Of a stretch of 64,000 nucleotides of DNA, positions 26,000 to 34,393 are shown piece by piece (the first letter of the stretch is position 1; every line of letters begins with the position of its first letter). The position numbers and the translations under genes were made by a program. Source of the stretch: Pelagibacterium flavum (GTDB taxonomy: Bacteria > Pseudomonadota > Alphaproteobacteria > Rhizobiales > Devosiaceae); the NCBI RefSeq assembly GCF_025854335.1, contig NZ_CP107716.1:2721001-2785000 (forward strand), given 5' to 3'. The notes beneath the pieces were generated by a model. It was not told where the DNA came from. It was given only the letters and a program-made list of their open reading frames with translations, and did no database searches.

Positions 26000-27292
26000 A
26001 TGAGTAACAGTATGCTGTCTCGCCGCCCGTTGCCTACTTCGGCCAACACCCACGCTTTATATGGCTCGGTCTGGCAGGCTGCCTTACCTTTGATGGTCTT
26101 GGCGCTAGGCCACACAATCTCCAACCTCGTGCGAACGCTTCCGGCGGTCTCTGCTGATCTGGTCGCTCAGGACCTGATGGTATCCGCGGGCGATATCGCA
26201 GCAATGACCGGATTTTATCATTTGGCGTTCGCTGCCGGACAGATTCCGGTAGGGGTTGCCCTTGACCGCTACAGCGTCAAAGCGGTCGTCAGCACCCTCC
26301 TGGGCATCGTTGTCGTAGGGTCGGTTTTTGCTGCGCTCGTGCAAGGGCCGGCAGGCTTTGTCACAACGCAGATTGTTCTGGGCATCGGATGTTGTGGCAT
26401 GCTCCTGTGTCCCCTCACTTATGCCGCACGAACGACCGACCCGAGCCGGTTTGCCCTCTGGTCAGCCGTGATTTTGGCGATCGGCAACACCGGCATGGTG
26501 ATTTCGGCAAGCCCGATGGCATGGCTCATCGAGCAGTACGGCTGGCGACTAGCCTATGGTTTGCCCGCACTGTTTGCGCTGATCGTGCTCGTCACTGTGC
26601 AGCTGACCATTCGGCCGGTGCGCGCATCGCACGAACTGCCCGCCAGCGTGGGTTCGGAAATTAGAGAAGTGCTGAAAATTGGCATTTCGCCAGTACTTCG
26701 CGGTGTTATCGTCCTCGCCTTTGTATCTTTTGCGGTCATGATCGGCGTCCGCGGCATGTGGGGCGGACCCTGGCTGATGGGGGCCAAGGATATGGCTAGG
26801 GTCTCGGCAGGCAATGTATTGCTTGTCTTGACGCTCATGCTGATTGCCATGCCGATGATCGTTGGACTCATCGAAAGACGTTTTGGCCGCAGTTACATGT
26901 TGTTGGCGGTTGGCCATGTGCTGGCCGGTGTGGCCCTTGTTCTGCTTCCGGCCGGGGCAGAAAACGGCTTGCTTGCGCGCGTGATGGGCGTTGACGTTCT
27001 CTCGGCAAGCTTTGATATCACTTTGATTATTGCATTCGGTATCGTGATTTCGGTTCAGCCACTCTTGTTCGCGCTCGGACGCGCCTCCGTCGAACCCCGG
27101 CATGCCGGCAAGGCGCTTTCCGCGGTCAACCTGTCATTCTTTGTCGGGGCGGCCATTGTTCAGGCGGCATCAGCTCCAGTGAACGCCTCATTTGGTCTGG
27201 CGGGGGTCCTGGTGTTTTTAGGTGTACTCAGTATGCTGGGTGGATTGGCCTTCTGGTTCCTGCGAAAAATTGGGGCCGAAGATGTCCGATGA
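26000..27292 (+). CDS. MFS transporter
   Basis: A 430-residue membrane protein with about 12 helices and the MFS loop motif GVALDRYSVKAV at about 91-102. It belongs to a general sugar- or anion-type MFS group; the substrate is unknown. No good ribosome binding site precedes the ATG at 26000, and a second Met lies at 26012, so the start is uncertain. The last codons overlap the start of the HemD-like fragment by 11 bases. Confidence 0.82.
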   Translation: MSNSMLSRRPLPTSANTHALYGSVWQAALPLMVLALGHTISNLVRTLPAVSADLVAQDLMVSAGDIAAMTGFYHLAFAAGQIPVGVALDRYSVKAVVSTLLGIVVVGSVFAALVQGPAGFVTTQIVLGIGCCGMLLCPLTYAARTTDPSRFALWSAVILAIGNTGMVISASPMAWLIEQYGWRLAYGLPALFALIVLVTVQLTIRPVRASHELPASVGSEIREVLKIGISPVLRGVIVLAFVSFAVMIGVRGMWGGPWLMGAKDMARVSAGNVLLVLTLMLIAMPMIVGLIERRFGRSYMLLAVGHVLAGVALVLLPAGAENGLLARVMGVDVLSASFDITLIIAFGIVISVQPLLFALGRASVEPRHAGKALSAVNLSFFVGAAIVQAASAPVNASFGLAGVLVFLGVLSMLGGLAFWFLRKIGAEDVR

Positions 27293-27490
27293 CTTGGGCA
27301 GAGGAAAAATCGTCTTGCTCACGAGACCGCACGGCCAAGCATACGGCATGATGAATCGGTCCGGAAGCTCGGATTGGCTGCCTATAACGAGCCGATAGTG
27401 GAAATCGAACCAATTTCCGGACCGATGGGATGGTCATCCAACCTTGCAGCGGTTGTGGTTACCTCGCCAAATGGGGCACGATGTTTGGAA
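27282..27490 (+). pseudogene. HemD-like (uroporphyrinogen-III synthase) N-terminal fragment, frameshifted
   Basis: From ATG 27282, frame 1 reads MSDDLGRGKIVLLTRPHGQA. After about 27344 the sense continues in another frame as ESVRKLGLAAYNEPIVEIEP and AAVVVTSPNGARCL. Together these match the start of HemD proteins (VLVTRP..A, LG.....P...IEPL, ..VVTSANGVRAL). The fragment stops at about 27490, where IS630-like sequence begins. It overlaps the MFS stop, so it was once cotranscribed with it. The assignment is by eye. Confidence 0.5.
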
Positions 27491-27635
27491 GGCGTCGCCG
27501 GTCTTGGCGAAACCCTTATCCCAGGATTTGCGCAAGCGGCTTGTCGAGGCCGTTGAAGAGGGCAGTTCGGCGCGGGCGGCGGCTGCGCGCTTTCAGGTGA
27601 GCCCTGCGGCGGCGGTCAACATCGTCCGGCGCGCC
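27483..27635 (+). pseudogene. IS630-family transposase, N-terminal remnant
   Basis: The frame reads KPLSQDLRKRLVEAVEEG, then SSARAAAARFQVSPAAAVNIVRR, the helix-turn-helix that opens IS630-type transposases (LSxDLRxRVVxAVExG...AARFxVSxxxxxRxVRR). It breaks off at about 27635, where integrase-like sequence on the other strand begins. No DDE core is present. Confidence 0.6.
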
Positions 27636-27637
27636 CG

Positions 27638-27697
27638 CACCTGGATGACCCGGACATCCACGCCGTCTTCCAGTAGATGGGTGGCAAAGCTGTGCGT
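27638..27697 (-). pseudogene. Tyrosine recombinase, C-terminal scrap
   Basis: The reverse strand reads THSFATHLLEDGVDVRVIQV, the conserved HxxR-loop region of XerC/IS91-associated integrases (LRHSFATHLLExGxDIRxIQ), with Thr in place of Arg before His. Neither the rest of the core nor the catalytic Tyr is present. The next ~145 bases (27698-27842) contain no recognisable gene. It is one of several scraps joined end to end. Confidence 0.55.
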
Positions 27698-27842
27698 TAC
27701 GCAATCTGCTAAACGAGGCAGTTGCTTCCCGCTGCGCGGAATGATCTCAGCCACGTCCCGGCAGGGACGGCTCGGTGCGTTCGGTAAGGAACGCTGTCGG
27801 GTGAATGTCGGCAAATTCATCGGAGGCAGCGCAACTGTAAAA

Positions 27843-28873
27843 TCAGGCAGGGGCAGGCGTTCCTTCGTGCCGATTGAACATCTCGCCTGTTTGAAGCATG
27901 GTATGCATGATCACTGCCAACTTGCGCGCCAGGGCGACGGCCGCTCGCTTGAAGCCAAGCCGTTCTTTCAGGCGCAAAGCCGAGACTCGCAAGGTGCTGT
28001 TATCCCTCGACCGGTTCAGAAGGACGGCGGCCGCCTCGTATAACAGACCGCGTAGATGACTGTCGCCACGACGAGAGATATGGCCGTCATGATCAATCTC
28101 GCCTGACTGGTAGCGCCTCGGGGTCAATCCCACCCATGCGCCCACGGCGCGAGAATTTCTGAAGTTCGCCGGGTCCTCCACGGCGGCAACGTAGGCGGAA
28201 GCTGTGACGGTGCCTACACCGGGCACTGACATCAGCAGGCGACAACGTTGGTCTTCACGTGCCATCGCGACGAGCTGTTTGCTCAACTCAGCTGCCCGGT
28301 ATCGAATATCACTCCAGGCCTGAAGCATTGGCACAACGATGCGCGCCAGCGCTTTTTCACCTTGCAGAAGGTCGCGAACATTGCGCTCGAATACGCTACC
28401 CGCGCCTTTAGGCACAACGAGGCCAAAGGTCTTCATCAACCCATGAATTTGGTTGGACATCTGCAGACGCATCTTGAGAAGATGGTACGTGCGGTAATCA
28501 ACGTGCGGATCAACATGCTGTCGAACCCTTTGACCCGAACCTCTCGATAGAACCCCACCTCGGCAAGATGTGCCAGGCCATCGGCATCGTTCGCATCGGT
28601 CTTGTTTACCGCCATGTCGAGCGCGGCCTTGGCATGCCGCGCATCGATACAGATCGCCGGCAGGCCCTCTGCCGTCAGCGCATGGTAGAACCATACCGAC
28701 AATGGTCCCGTCTCGAACACGACCCGCCGGGCATACGGCGCGCGCTTGCGGATCACTGCGGCAATCAGTTGCGGATCGGACGCGCACTTGCCCCGCCAAA
28801 TCCTATTGCCGTCCTTCCGGATCGATACTGCCGTCTCTTTCATGGATACGTCGAGACCGATATAGTGCTGCAT
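27843..28873 (-). pseudogene. IS110-family transposase with a frameshift
   Basis: The first part, from ATG 28873, is a DEDD transposase domain (MQHYIGLDVSMKETAV, FETGPLSVWFYHAL, NKTDANDADGLAHL). The second part, in another frame, continues MRLQMSNQIHGLMKTFGL and the transposase_20 domain (LLMSVPGVGTVTASAYVA, WVGLTPRRYQSGE). The change of frame is at about 28484, where ACC-ATC would read through if one more C were present. A single-base loss or a sequencing error would explain it. All else looks complete. Confidence 0.8.
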
Positions 28874-29115
28874 GGCTGTCCTCCGTTCGATGCCTGGGCC
28901 CGGTTCTCATCGTGAGCCCGTACTTCATCCTACCGGGGGACAGCCAGCTGGCCAGACATTCCAACATCGCCGCCATATCAAACGGTGGCCGCCGCTCCCC
29001 GCGATTACATCATGTTCGTTCACCCCACCCCATAGCGTTCGTTGCAGTCCACTAGCCCATCCCGAATCTGCTATCGGTTGCCTCAAAACGGATTGGCGAC
29101 GGAAAGAGACCGACC
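28874..29115. other. Intergenic region
   Basis: About 240 bases between the IS110 pseudogene and the next gene. It probably contains the IS110 terminal region and the promoter for the two following genes; the repeats of IS110 elements are weak, so its boundary could not be set. Confidence 0.4.
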
Positions 29116-29334
29116 ATGAGACCGAGCCTAAGGGCAAAAGCTATCTCCGTCTGCGACGATAAGATCGTGAAGAAGGGTGAAGGCGTCGGATTGTCATTCT
29201 ACGCGTTCTTTGCGAACAAGAATGATAACCCTGATCTTCTTATGGAAGCTGCTGAATGGTGGATAAAAACCCATGGCCTGGATCACTTCGAAAAAGCGAT
29301 CAAAATCCGTGAGATGATCAACGCCGGGCGATAA
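29116..29334 (+). CDS. Small conserved protein (DUF6500-like)
   Basis: A 72-residue protein starting MRPSLRAKAISVCDDK. It has the compact pattern KKGEGVGLSFYAFFANKND and AAEWWIKTHGLDHFEKA, which I associate with the DUF6500 group; that name is from memory and not checked. No signal peptide or membrane segment is present. It is followed closely by the histidine phosphatase gene. The function is unknown. Confidence 0.6.
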   Translation: MRPSLRAKAISVCDDKIVKKGEGVGLSFYAFFANKNDNPDLLMEAAEWWIKTHGLDHFEKAIKIREMINAGR

Positions 29335-29364
29335 GAAATGGCTCACCAGGATAGGTCACCGAGC

Positions 29365-29937
29365 ATGAGAAACCATCTGATTCGTCACGGTGCACCCGAT
29401 TGCCCGCCACAGCCATCGCTATCAAGCAAGGAGTATCGCGGTTGGATGGACGCCTACCGCGCTGCGGGCATCATCGACAATCCTCCCGACTCTCTCAGAA
29501 CGTGGTTGAAGGCAACTGGGGTGCAAAGCGTGTTTTCCAGTGTTCTGCCGAGATCCGTCCAGTCGGCGAGGGCCCTGGTAGGGTCGGAATATGTGCGAAG
29601 CTCAGCCTTGTTCAACGAAGCCGCTATCACAATCCCCCCGCTCTCGTTCCGCATGAAATCTTCTTTTTGGACCACTCTGGGCCGGATTATTTGGTTATGC
29701 GGCGGGGCTGCCGAGGAGCATGTTGCGGAATGCCAAGTGCGCGCACGTGCAATCGCAGACGTGTTGATGGAAGCCGCATCCGAATCTGAAACGGTCCTGA
29801 TGGGTCACGGCTGGATGAACCGGATGACCGGGAAAGAACTGCGCAAAAGGGGATTTGAACGACTTACAGTCACGGCAAACGGCTTTTGGTCTCGCGCCAG
29901 TTTTCACAAACCCTCCCAAGCGTTTGGAAACGCATAG
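29365..29937 (+). CDS. Histidine phosphatase family protein
   Basis: About 190 residues from MRNHLIRHGAP. The RHG motif at the start gives the phospho-accepting His. A later SVQSARAL matches the R..QSA arginine region, and the second His lies in LMGHGWMNR. This is the phosphoglycerate mutase-like fold. A further Met at 29338 is possible but sits before the first strand. The substrate is unknown. It is flanked by IS remnants, with a truncated IS66 beginning about 70 bases downstream. Confidence 0.72.
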   Translation: MRNHLIRHGAPDCPPQPSLSSKEYRGWMDAYRAAGIIDNPPDSLRTWLKATGVQSVFSSVLPRSVQSARALVGSEYVRSSALFNEAAITIPPLSFRMKSSFWTTLGRIIWLCGGAAEEHVAECQVRARAIADVLMEAASESETVLMGHGWMNRMTGKELRKRGFERLTVTANGFWSRASFHKPSQAFGNA

Positions 29938-30004
29938 AGGGTGACAAGAGCTGCCAGACTGCAACGCACCGCAATCTGACCACGGGTCGCCGGCTGCCGC
30001 GACC

Positions 30005-30175
30005 ACCGGCCTGGTTCTGGTGCACGAGCGGCTCGAGGGCTGCAAGTTCGTCTGGCCTCAGGTTCGCAATGGCGTTTTGACGCTTTCTCCCTCCCAGTTT
30101 TCTGCTCTGTTCGAGGGCATTGACTGGCGCATGGTGCGCCCGGAAGCCGAGCGTCGACCAACGGTGGCCCAATAG
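30005..30175 (+). pseudogene. IS66 TnpB (Orf2), C-terminal remnant
   Basis: The frame reads TGLVLVHERLEGCKFVWPQ and later LSPSQFSALFEGIDWRMV, ending PTVAQ and a TAG at 30173-30175. This is the last ~55 residues of IS66 TnpB, whose normal length is about 115. The 5' boundary falls just after the histidine phosphatase gene. Confidence 0.75.
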
Positions 30176-30231
30176 CTGCGGCTCAATGACTCAGGACGCT
30201 TTCGGCGATGGCGTCAGGGGCATTGTTGTGC

Positions 30232-31592
30232 ATGATCAAGGTCATGACCGACGCCGCCCTTGCCCAAGAAAACGCCCGCCTCAAGGCGCGCCTCGCCGAG
30301 ACCGAGGCTGCCCTGGCGGATGCCGTTGAGGCGCAGCGCCGGCTCGAGAGCATCATCAGCGAACTGCGCCGTGATCGGTTCGGGGCGCGCTCGGAAAAGC
30401 TCGATCCAGAGCAGTTCAATCTGCCTCTCGAAGACGTCGAGATGGCCCAGGGCATTCTCGATGCAGCTCAGGAGAAGGCCCAACGCGCCCTCAAGGGGGA
30501 GAAGGCCGCTCCCAAGCCTTCAGTCAAACGCGATCGCGGCCATCTCCCGGCACATCTGCCGCGGATCGAGAGGGTCATCGAGCCGACCAGCACGCTGTGT
30601 CCATGTGGCTGTGGTGAGATGGCACGGATCGGCGAGGACGTTTCGGAGCGGCTCGATATCGTGCCGGCCCAACTGCGTGTCCTGGTCACTCGGCGCCCGC
30701 GCTATGCCTGCCGTCGCTGCTCGGGTTCTGTTGTTCAGGCCCATGCACCCGAATACGTTGTTCCGGGTGGATTGCCGACCGAAGCTCTGATCGCCCAGGT
30801 CATCGTTTCCAAATTCGGCGATCATCTCCCCTTTTACCGACAGGCCGACATCTATACGCGTCAGGGGGTCGATCTCGACCGGGCAACGCTGGGCAATTGG
30901 GTGGGGCGAGCCAGCTTCCATCTCAAGCCGATCGTCGAGCATATGCGCTCCCATCTCCGAGACGCCGATCGCCTGTTCATGGACGAGACCCGCGCGCCGA
31001 CCCTTGATCCTGGACGAGGACGAACCCGAACCAGCTATTTCTGGGCTGTCGTGCGCGATGATCGCAGTCACGGCGCCGCCGGGCCGCCCATTGTGATGTT
31101 CCACTACGCCCGAGGGCGCGGAGCCATCCATGCAAAATCCATCCTCGAAGGCTATCGCGGGCGTTTCCTGCAGTGCGATGGCTATGAGGCCTATGACAAG
31201 CTCACCGCCATCGATCGTCCCGAGGGAGGGTGGCAGCTGGTGCGCTGCTGGACCCATGTCCGGCGCCGCTTCATCAAACGACTTCAAAACGATGGTTCGC
31301 CCATTGCCGAACAGGCGCTGCGCCATATCGGTGAGCTCTATGCCGTAGAACAATCGGTCCGGGGATTTGCGCCCGAGGTTCGCCTTGCTGCCCGCCGCGA
31401 ACTCTCGGCTCCCATCACTGCCGCGTTCCGTCCATGGCTCGAGGCCCAGCTCTCGCGCATCCCCAGAACCTCGACGCTGGCCGAAGACATTCGCTACACC
31501 TTGAGCATATGGCCTGATCTCATCCGGTTCCTCGACGATGGCCGGCTCGAGCTGGACACCAACCCGGTCGAGAACCAAATTCGGCCCCTCGC
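30232..31592 (+). pseudogene. IS66 transposase TnpC, first part
   Basis: It opens with a leucine-zipper region (QENARLKARLAETEAALA), then a zinc-finger-like CPCGCGE and CRRCSG, then the DDE core with FMDETRAPTLDPG and LQCDGYEAYDKL. It proceeds to DTNPVENQIRPL, which carries the catalytic Glu, and is cut at the GC dinucleotide at 31591-31592. The remaining frame to 31818 is foreign sequence from the inserted element. Its last 71 codons plus stop lie at 34177-34393. Confidence 0.88.
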
Positions 31593-31613
31593 GAAGCGTG
31601 TTTCATTATGCAC
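31591..31613. repeat. attL-side core and arm of the recombinase element
   Basis: Core GC (31591-31592) followed 9 bases inward by the arm TTCATTATGCAC (31602-31613). To its left is IS66 sequence ATTCGGCCCCTC. The arm matches the right-hand arm in 10 of 12 positions in mirror orientation, as expected for the two halves of a phage-type attachment site. Confidence 0.65.
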
Positions 31614-31620
31614 TCCATTG

Positions 31621-33693
31621 CTAAGTGTCTGTAAACATTGGAAGCGTGTTCGCGTCGACGGTGCGACACGGGCGACCTTTCCGGGCTATCGCGGTTTTGA
31701 TCGTCTCCGACGCCAGGTCTTCGGCACGGATTTGGTACGGCGCACCGCGCACTACCTGAACAGCTGGGAGGGTGCCGGTCTTGATAAGGCGCCTGATCGC
31801 GTGGCGTGTAACGCCTAAAGCCTTGGCTGCCTCGGTCATGGTGAGCCATTCGCCATTTTTCTCAGCCGAACGGTAGGCATGGATGCCGCGAACCCGCCGA
31901 ACCGACGAGACGCGGTGCGCCGTCCAAGTTTTTCCGTGGCCGGTGGGCAAACCCATCCGATTGAGCGACGCGGCGATATGCTCGTCAGACCAACGACCTG
32001 CCATGCTTCTCATTACTGCCAACGCATCTTCAGCTGTCGCGCAACCGTGTTCCCCCGCTTGGGGTTTGTGAACACGCAGTTCTGAGTGTTGGCCGCCCCG
32101 CCAGTGGATCGTGAGGACGACGTCCCGCACCGCATCGTCAACATCGACGATGATGTCGGCGATCAAGGTCCGGAGCAACTGCTGACGGGCACGCATCGTC
32201 ACATCAGGCGCATCCCATGCCGCGGAGAGGTTTTCGGCCAAGTTGGCAAAAGCGCTTGGATCAACCTCGATGGTTGATGGGCTTCCGGGCGGTTGGCGTA
32301 CTTCCAGATCCCGCACCCGGCGTAGCGCTACTTCCCAGTTTTTCTCCAGCTGGGCGGCAATCAGTCGATTGTCTGGATCACAGGCGGCATAGCGGCGCTC
32401 GGCGAGATTGGCCTCGTAACGGGCCTGCTGAAGTTCCAGATCGCGGATCTGGCGCTGATTATCTTGTCGTTCCCGGTGCATCCGCTCAGCCTCGAACGCG
32501 GCCTCGATCGCCAAGGGTTCTACCGCGCGCAGCAGCTCACGCGCAACAGCCGCGTCCACCCGAGGGCCTCCAAAGGTCATGCATCGGGGCAAGCCCATCA
32601 TCAGGTTCGGCTTGTCGCAGCGATAGACGGGTCGGCTCTGCGGATTGCCGGTATAGGTGACCGACAGTCGCCGCCCGCACCGGGCACACGTCATCATGCC
32701 CGAAAGTAACGCCCGGCCGCCTCGGCCCGATTTCACACCACCGGCGCGACCGTAGTTGTTGAGGGCCAATTGCTGCTGGTTTCGCTCGTACTCGTCCCAG
32801 CTGATATAGCCTTCGTGGTGGTCTTTGATGAATACCTCCCACGTCCCGACCGGTTTGCTGTGGCCATAGCTCCGCCGCGCGCGCCCATCGACGATGGAGG
32901 TTCGTTTCTCGCTTTTCCCGTAAACATAAACTCCAGCGTAAAACGGGTTTTTGAGCACGGAGATCACGTTGCGATAGCGGATCGGCAGCCAGGTGAAGCT
33001 GGTCATGCGCCCTTCATCCGAAGGTCGAGGAAAGTGGATTTGATCGGCCGTCATCGATAACAACACTTGGCGCGCGCTGCCAAGTTCGCCGAAGCGGGTA
33101 AAGATGAGCCGGATCACCTCCTGCAAGCGCAGATCAGGGTCGAGCCCGAGACCCGCTTCACGGTGCCAGATGTAGCCGAACGGGACTGACAAGCGCAGTT
33201 CGCCACGGCGCGCCTTCGACCTGACAGCATCGTGCATTCGCGTTCTGAGCACGCCGAGCTCGAATTCGCTGATGCTGCCTTTCATGCCCAGGAGCAGGCG
33301 ATCATTGGGTTGGCAAGGATTATAAACGCCGTCGTGATCGATGACACGGGCCTCGACGAGGCCGCAGAGCTCCAGAAGATGGTGCCAGTCACGGCCATTT
33401 CGCGCGAGCCGTGATGCATCCTGACACAAAACAGCGCCCACATTGCCCGCACACAGCCATGCGACCAGCCGATCAAAGCCGGGGCGCGCCACTGTTCCGC
33501 TCGCGGATCGCCCGAGATCGTCGTCGATCACCTCCACATCCATGAACCCGTGCTCGCGGGCAATGTCGACGAGGTCGTACTGCCGCCGCTGGCTCTCCAG
33601 ATTGGTCATGACCTGGGACTGCGATGATTGACGCACATAGACAACTGCCTTGCGCTTCAGGAGTTGGGTGGGGATCAGATCAATTCCGTTCAT
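31621..33693 (-). CDS. Large serine recombinase with C-terminal excisionase-like HTH
   Basis: A 690-residue site-specific recombinase. The resolvase domain starts KAVVYVRQSSQSQ with the nucleophilic Ser at about 23, then DASRLARNGRDWHHLL and ISEFELGVLRTRM. Next are a recombinase domain (GYIWHREAGLGLDPD, LKNPFYAGVYVYGK) and a zinc-ribbon (MTCARCGRRL ... YRCDKP). A long coiled coil follows (RQDNQRQIRDLELQQARYEA). Near residues 625-670 there is an extra helix-turn-helix, WLTMTEAAKALGVTRHAIRR, as in excisionases of the HTH_17 family. It should catalyse insertion and excision of its own element. Confidence 0.92.
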   Translation of the reverse strand: MNGIDLIPTQLLKRKAVVYVRQSSQSQVMTNLESQRRQYDLVDIAREHGFMDVEVIDDDLGRSASGTVARPGFDRLVAWLCAGNVGAVLCQDASRLARNGRDWHHLLELCGLVEARVIDHDGVYNPCQPNDRLLLGMKGSISEFELGVLRTRMHDAVRSKARRGELRLSVPFGYIWHREAGLGLDPDLRLQEVIRLIFTRFGELGSARQVLLSMTADQIHFPRPSDEGRMTSFTWLPIRYRNVISVLKNPFYAGVYVYGKSEKRTSIVDGRARRSYGHSKPVGTWEVFIKDHHEGYISWDEYERNQQQLALNNYGRAGGVKSGRGGRALLSGMMTCARCGRRLSVTYTGNPQSRPVYRCDKPNLMMGLPRCMTFGGPRVDAAVARELLRAVEPLAIEAAFEAERMHRERQDNQRQIRDLELQQARYEANLAERRYAACDPDNRLIAAQLEKNWEVALRRVRDLEVRQPPGSPSTIEVDPSAFANLAENLSAAWDAPDVTMRARQQLLRTLIADIIVDVDDAVRDVVLTIHWRGGQHSELRVHKPQAGEHGCATAEDALAVMRSMAGRWSDEHIAASLNRMGLPTGHGKTWTAHRVSSVRRVRGIHAYRSAEKNGEWLTMTEAAKALGVTRHAIRRLIKTGTLPAVQVVRGAPYQIRAEDLASETIKTAIARKGRPCRTVDANTLPMFTDT

Positions 33694-33859
33694 CGCCGAG
33701 CTCCTCGACGATCAGACCGGCGGCCTGCATCAGAAGGTGGGCGAGTGCCCTCGTGGCCTCCGCTTGCTCCACCTCCTTCATCGCGTCCACCTTGCGGGGT
33801 TCGAACACCAGGCTCATCTGCCTGCCCGAGGTCGGCACAGGCGCGTCGTGCTGTTTCAT
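33680..33859 (-). CDS. Small protein upstream of the recombinase
   Basis: About 59 residues from MKQHDAPVPTSGRQMSLVFE, ending GLIVEELGDERN. Its end overlaps the recombinase start by 14 bases. It is mostly helical (KEVEQAEATRALAHLLMQAA) with no known domain. The position suggests an accessory factor for recombination, for example a directionality factor, but nothing in the sequence proves it. It lies wholly within the 3' part of the neighbouring gene in another frame. Confidence 0.55.
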   Translation of the reverse strand: MKQHDAPVPTSGRQMSLVFEPRKVDAMKEVEQAEATRALAHLLMQAAGLIVEELGDERN

Positions 33860-34178
33860 CGACTTCCTCCCTTGCGATTCCATTTTCGCCCAGGGAGTGT
33901 GTGGGAACAGAAGTCGGCGTGACCAGTCTCTTGAGATCTGACAGTGCCGCAAGATCAACCTGCGGCCCGCCAATTCTCATCTCGGCACAGATCAGGGGGT
34001 CCACCATCCAGCCAGGAATCGAGATGATGGTGCCAGAGGGACCGTCAACTCTCAGAAACTGTCCCGTGGCCCGCTGCTGAACCTGCCGAACGGTTACCTT
34101 CTGTCCGAAATAGGGATGCCAGCGATAGTGAATTTGCCGCTCTTCCCCGACATGGGCAGAATGAACGGGCGATGGCAT
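33690..34178 (-). CDS. DUF5372-like protein of the recombinase element
   Basis: An open frame of 162 residues; the first ~90 look conserved: HYRWHPYFGQKVTVRQ, then IISIPGWMVDPLICAEM and VDLAALSDLKRLV. I recall this pattern as the DUF5372 group often found beside recombinases or transposases. The last ~60 residues are low-complexity and overlap the small gene, so the functional end may be earlier or there may be a frameshift. The start codon spans the element boundary. Confidence 0.5.
   Translation of the reverse strand: MPSPVHSAHVGEERQIHYRWHPYFGQKVTVRQVQQRATGQFLRVDGPSGTIISIPGWMVDPLICAEMRIGGPQVDLAALSDLKRLVTPTSVPTHSLGENGIAREEVDETARRACADLGQADEPGVRTPQGGRDEGGGASGGHEGTRPPSDAGRRSDRRGARR
34154..34176. 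repeat. attR-side core and arm of the recombinase element
   Basis: The arm GGGCAGAATGAA (34154-34165) is the mirror partner of the left arm, 9 bases from the core GC (34175-34176). IS66 sequence ATTGACCAGAAAAAATG follows. The ATG of the first element gene (34178-34176, reverse strand) straddles this junction, so its first two bases come from the target. Confidence 0.65.
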
Positions 34179-34393
34179 TGACCAGAAAAAATGCGTTATT
34201 CGCTGGAAACGACGTCGGCGCCGAGAACTGGGCGCTGCTCGCTTCGCTCGTGGCTACCTGCAAAATGAGCAACGTAAATCCCGTCGACTATATCGCCGAC
34301 ACCCTCCGAGCCTTGCTCGACGGCCATCCGAAAAGCCGTATCGAAGAGCTCATGCCATGGGCCTTCAGAAAAGCGTCAAGCCTCGCCGCATAG
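34177..34393 (+). pseudogene. IS66 transposase TnpC, C-terminal part
   Basis: After the inserted element, tnpC resumes in frame: LTRKNALFAGNDVGAENWAL and YIADTLRALLDGHP to the stop at 34393. Joining CTC-GC (31588-31592) to A-TTG (34177-34180) restores RPLALTRKNALFAG, the usual IS66 TnpC sequence, without loss of a base. Confidence 0.88.

Larger units (their letters stand above)
31591..34176 (-). mobile_element. Minimal serine-recombinase element inserted in IS66 tnpC
   Basis: A 2584-base insertion bounded by the dinucleotide GC on each side (31591-31592 and 34175-34176), leaving the interrupted gene otherwise exact. It carries three reverse-strand genes with almost no spare DNA: a DUF5372-like protein, a ~59-residue protein and a 690-residue serine recombinase. 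Near-identical 12-base arms lie in inverted orientation at the same distance from each core: TTCATTATGCAC at 31602-31613 and, reverse complemented, TTCATTCTGCCC at 34154-34165. No cargo gene is present. Confidence 0.8.

Noticed and set aside
30520..31578. A 352-codon reverse-strand frame
   Set aside because: It is the antisense of the IS66 tnpC gene, which has clear motifs; a shadow.
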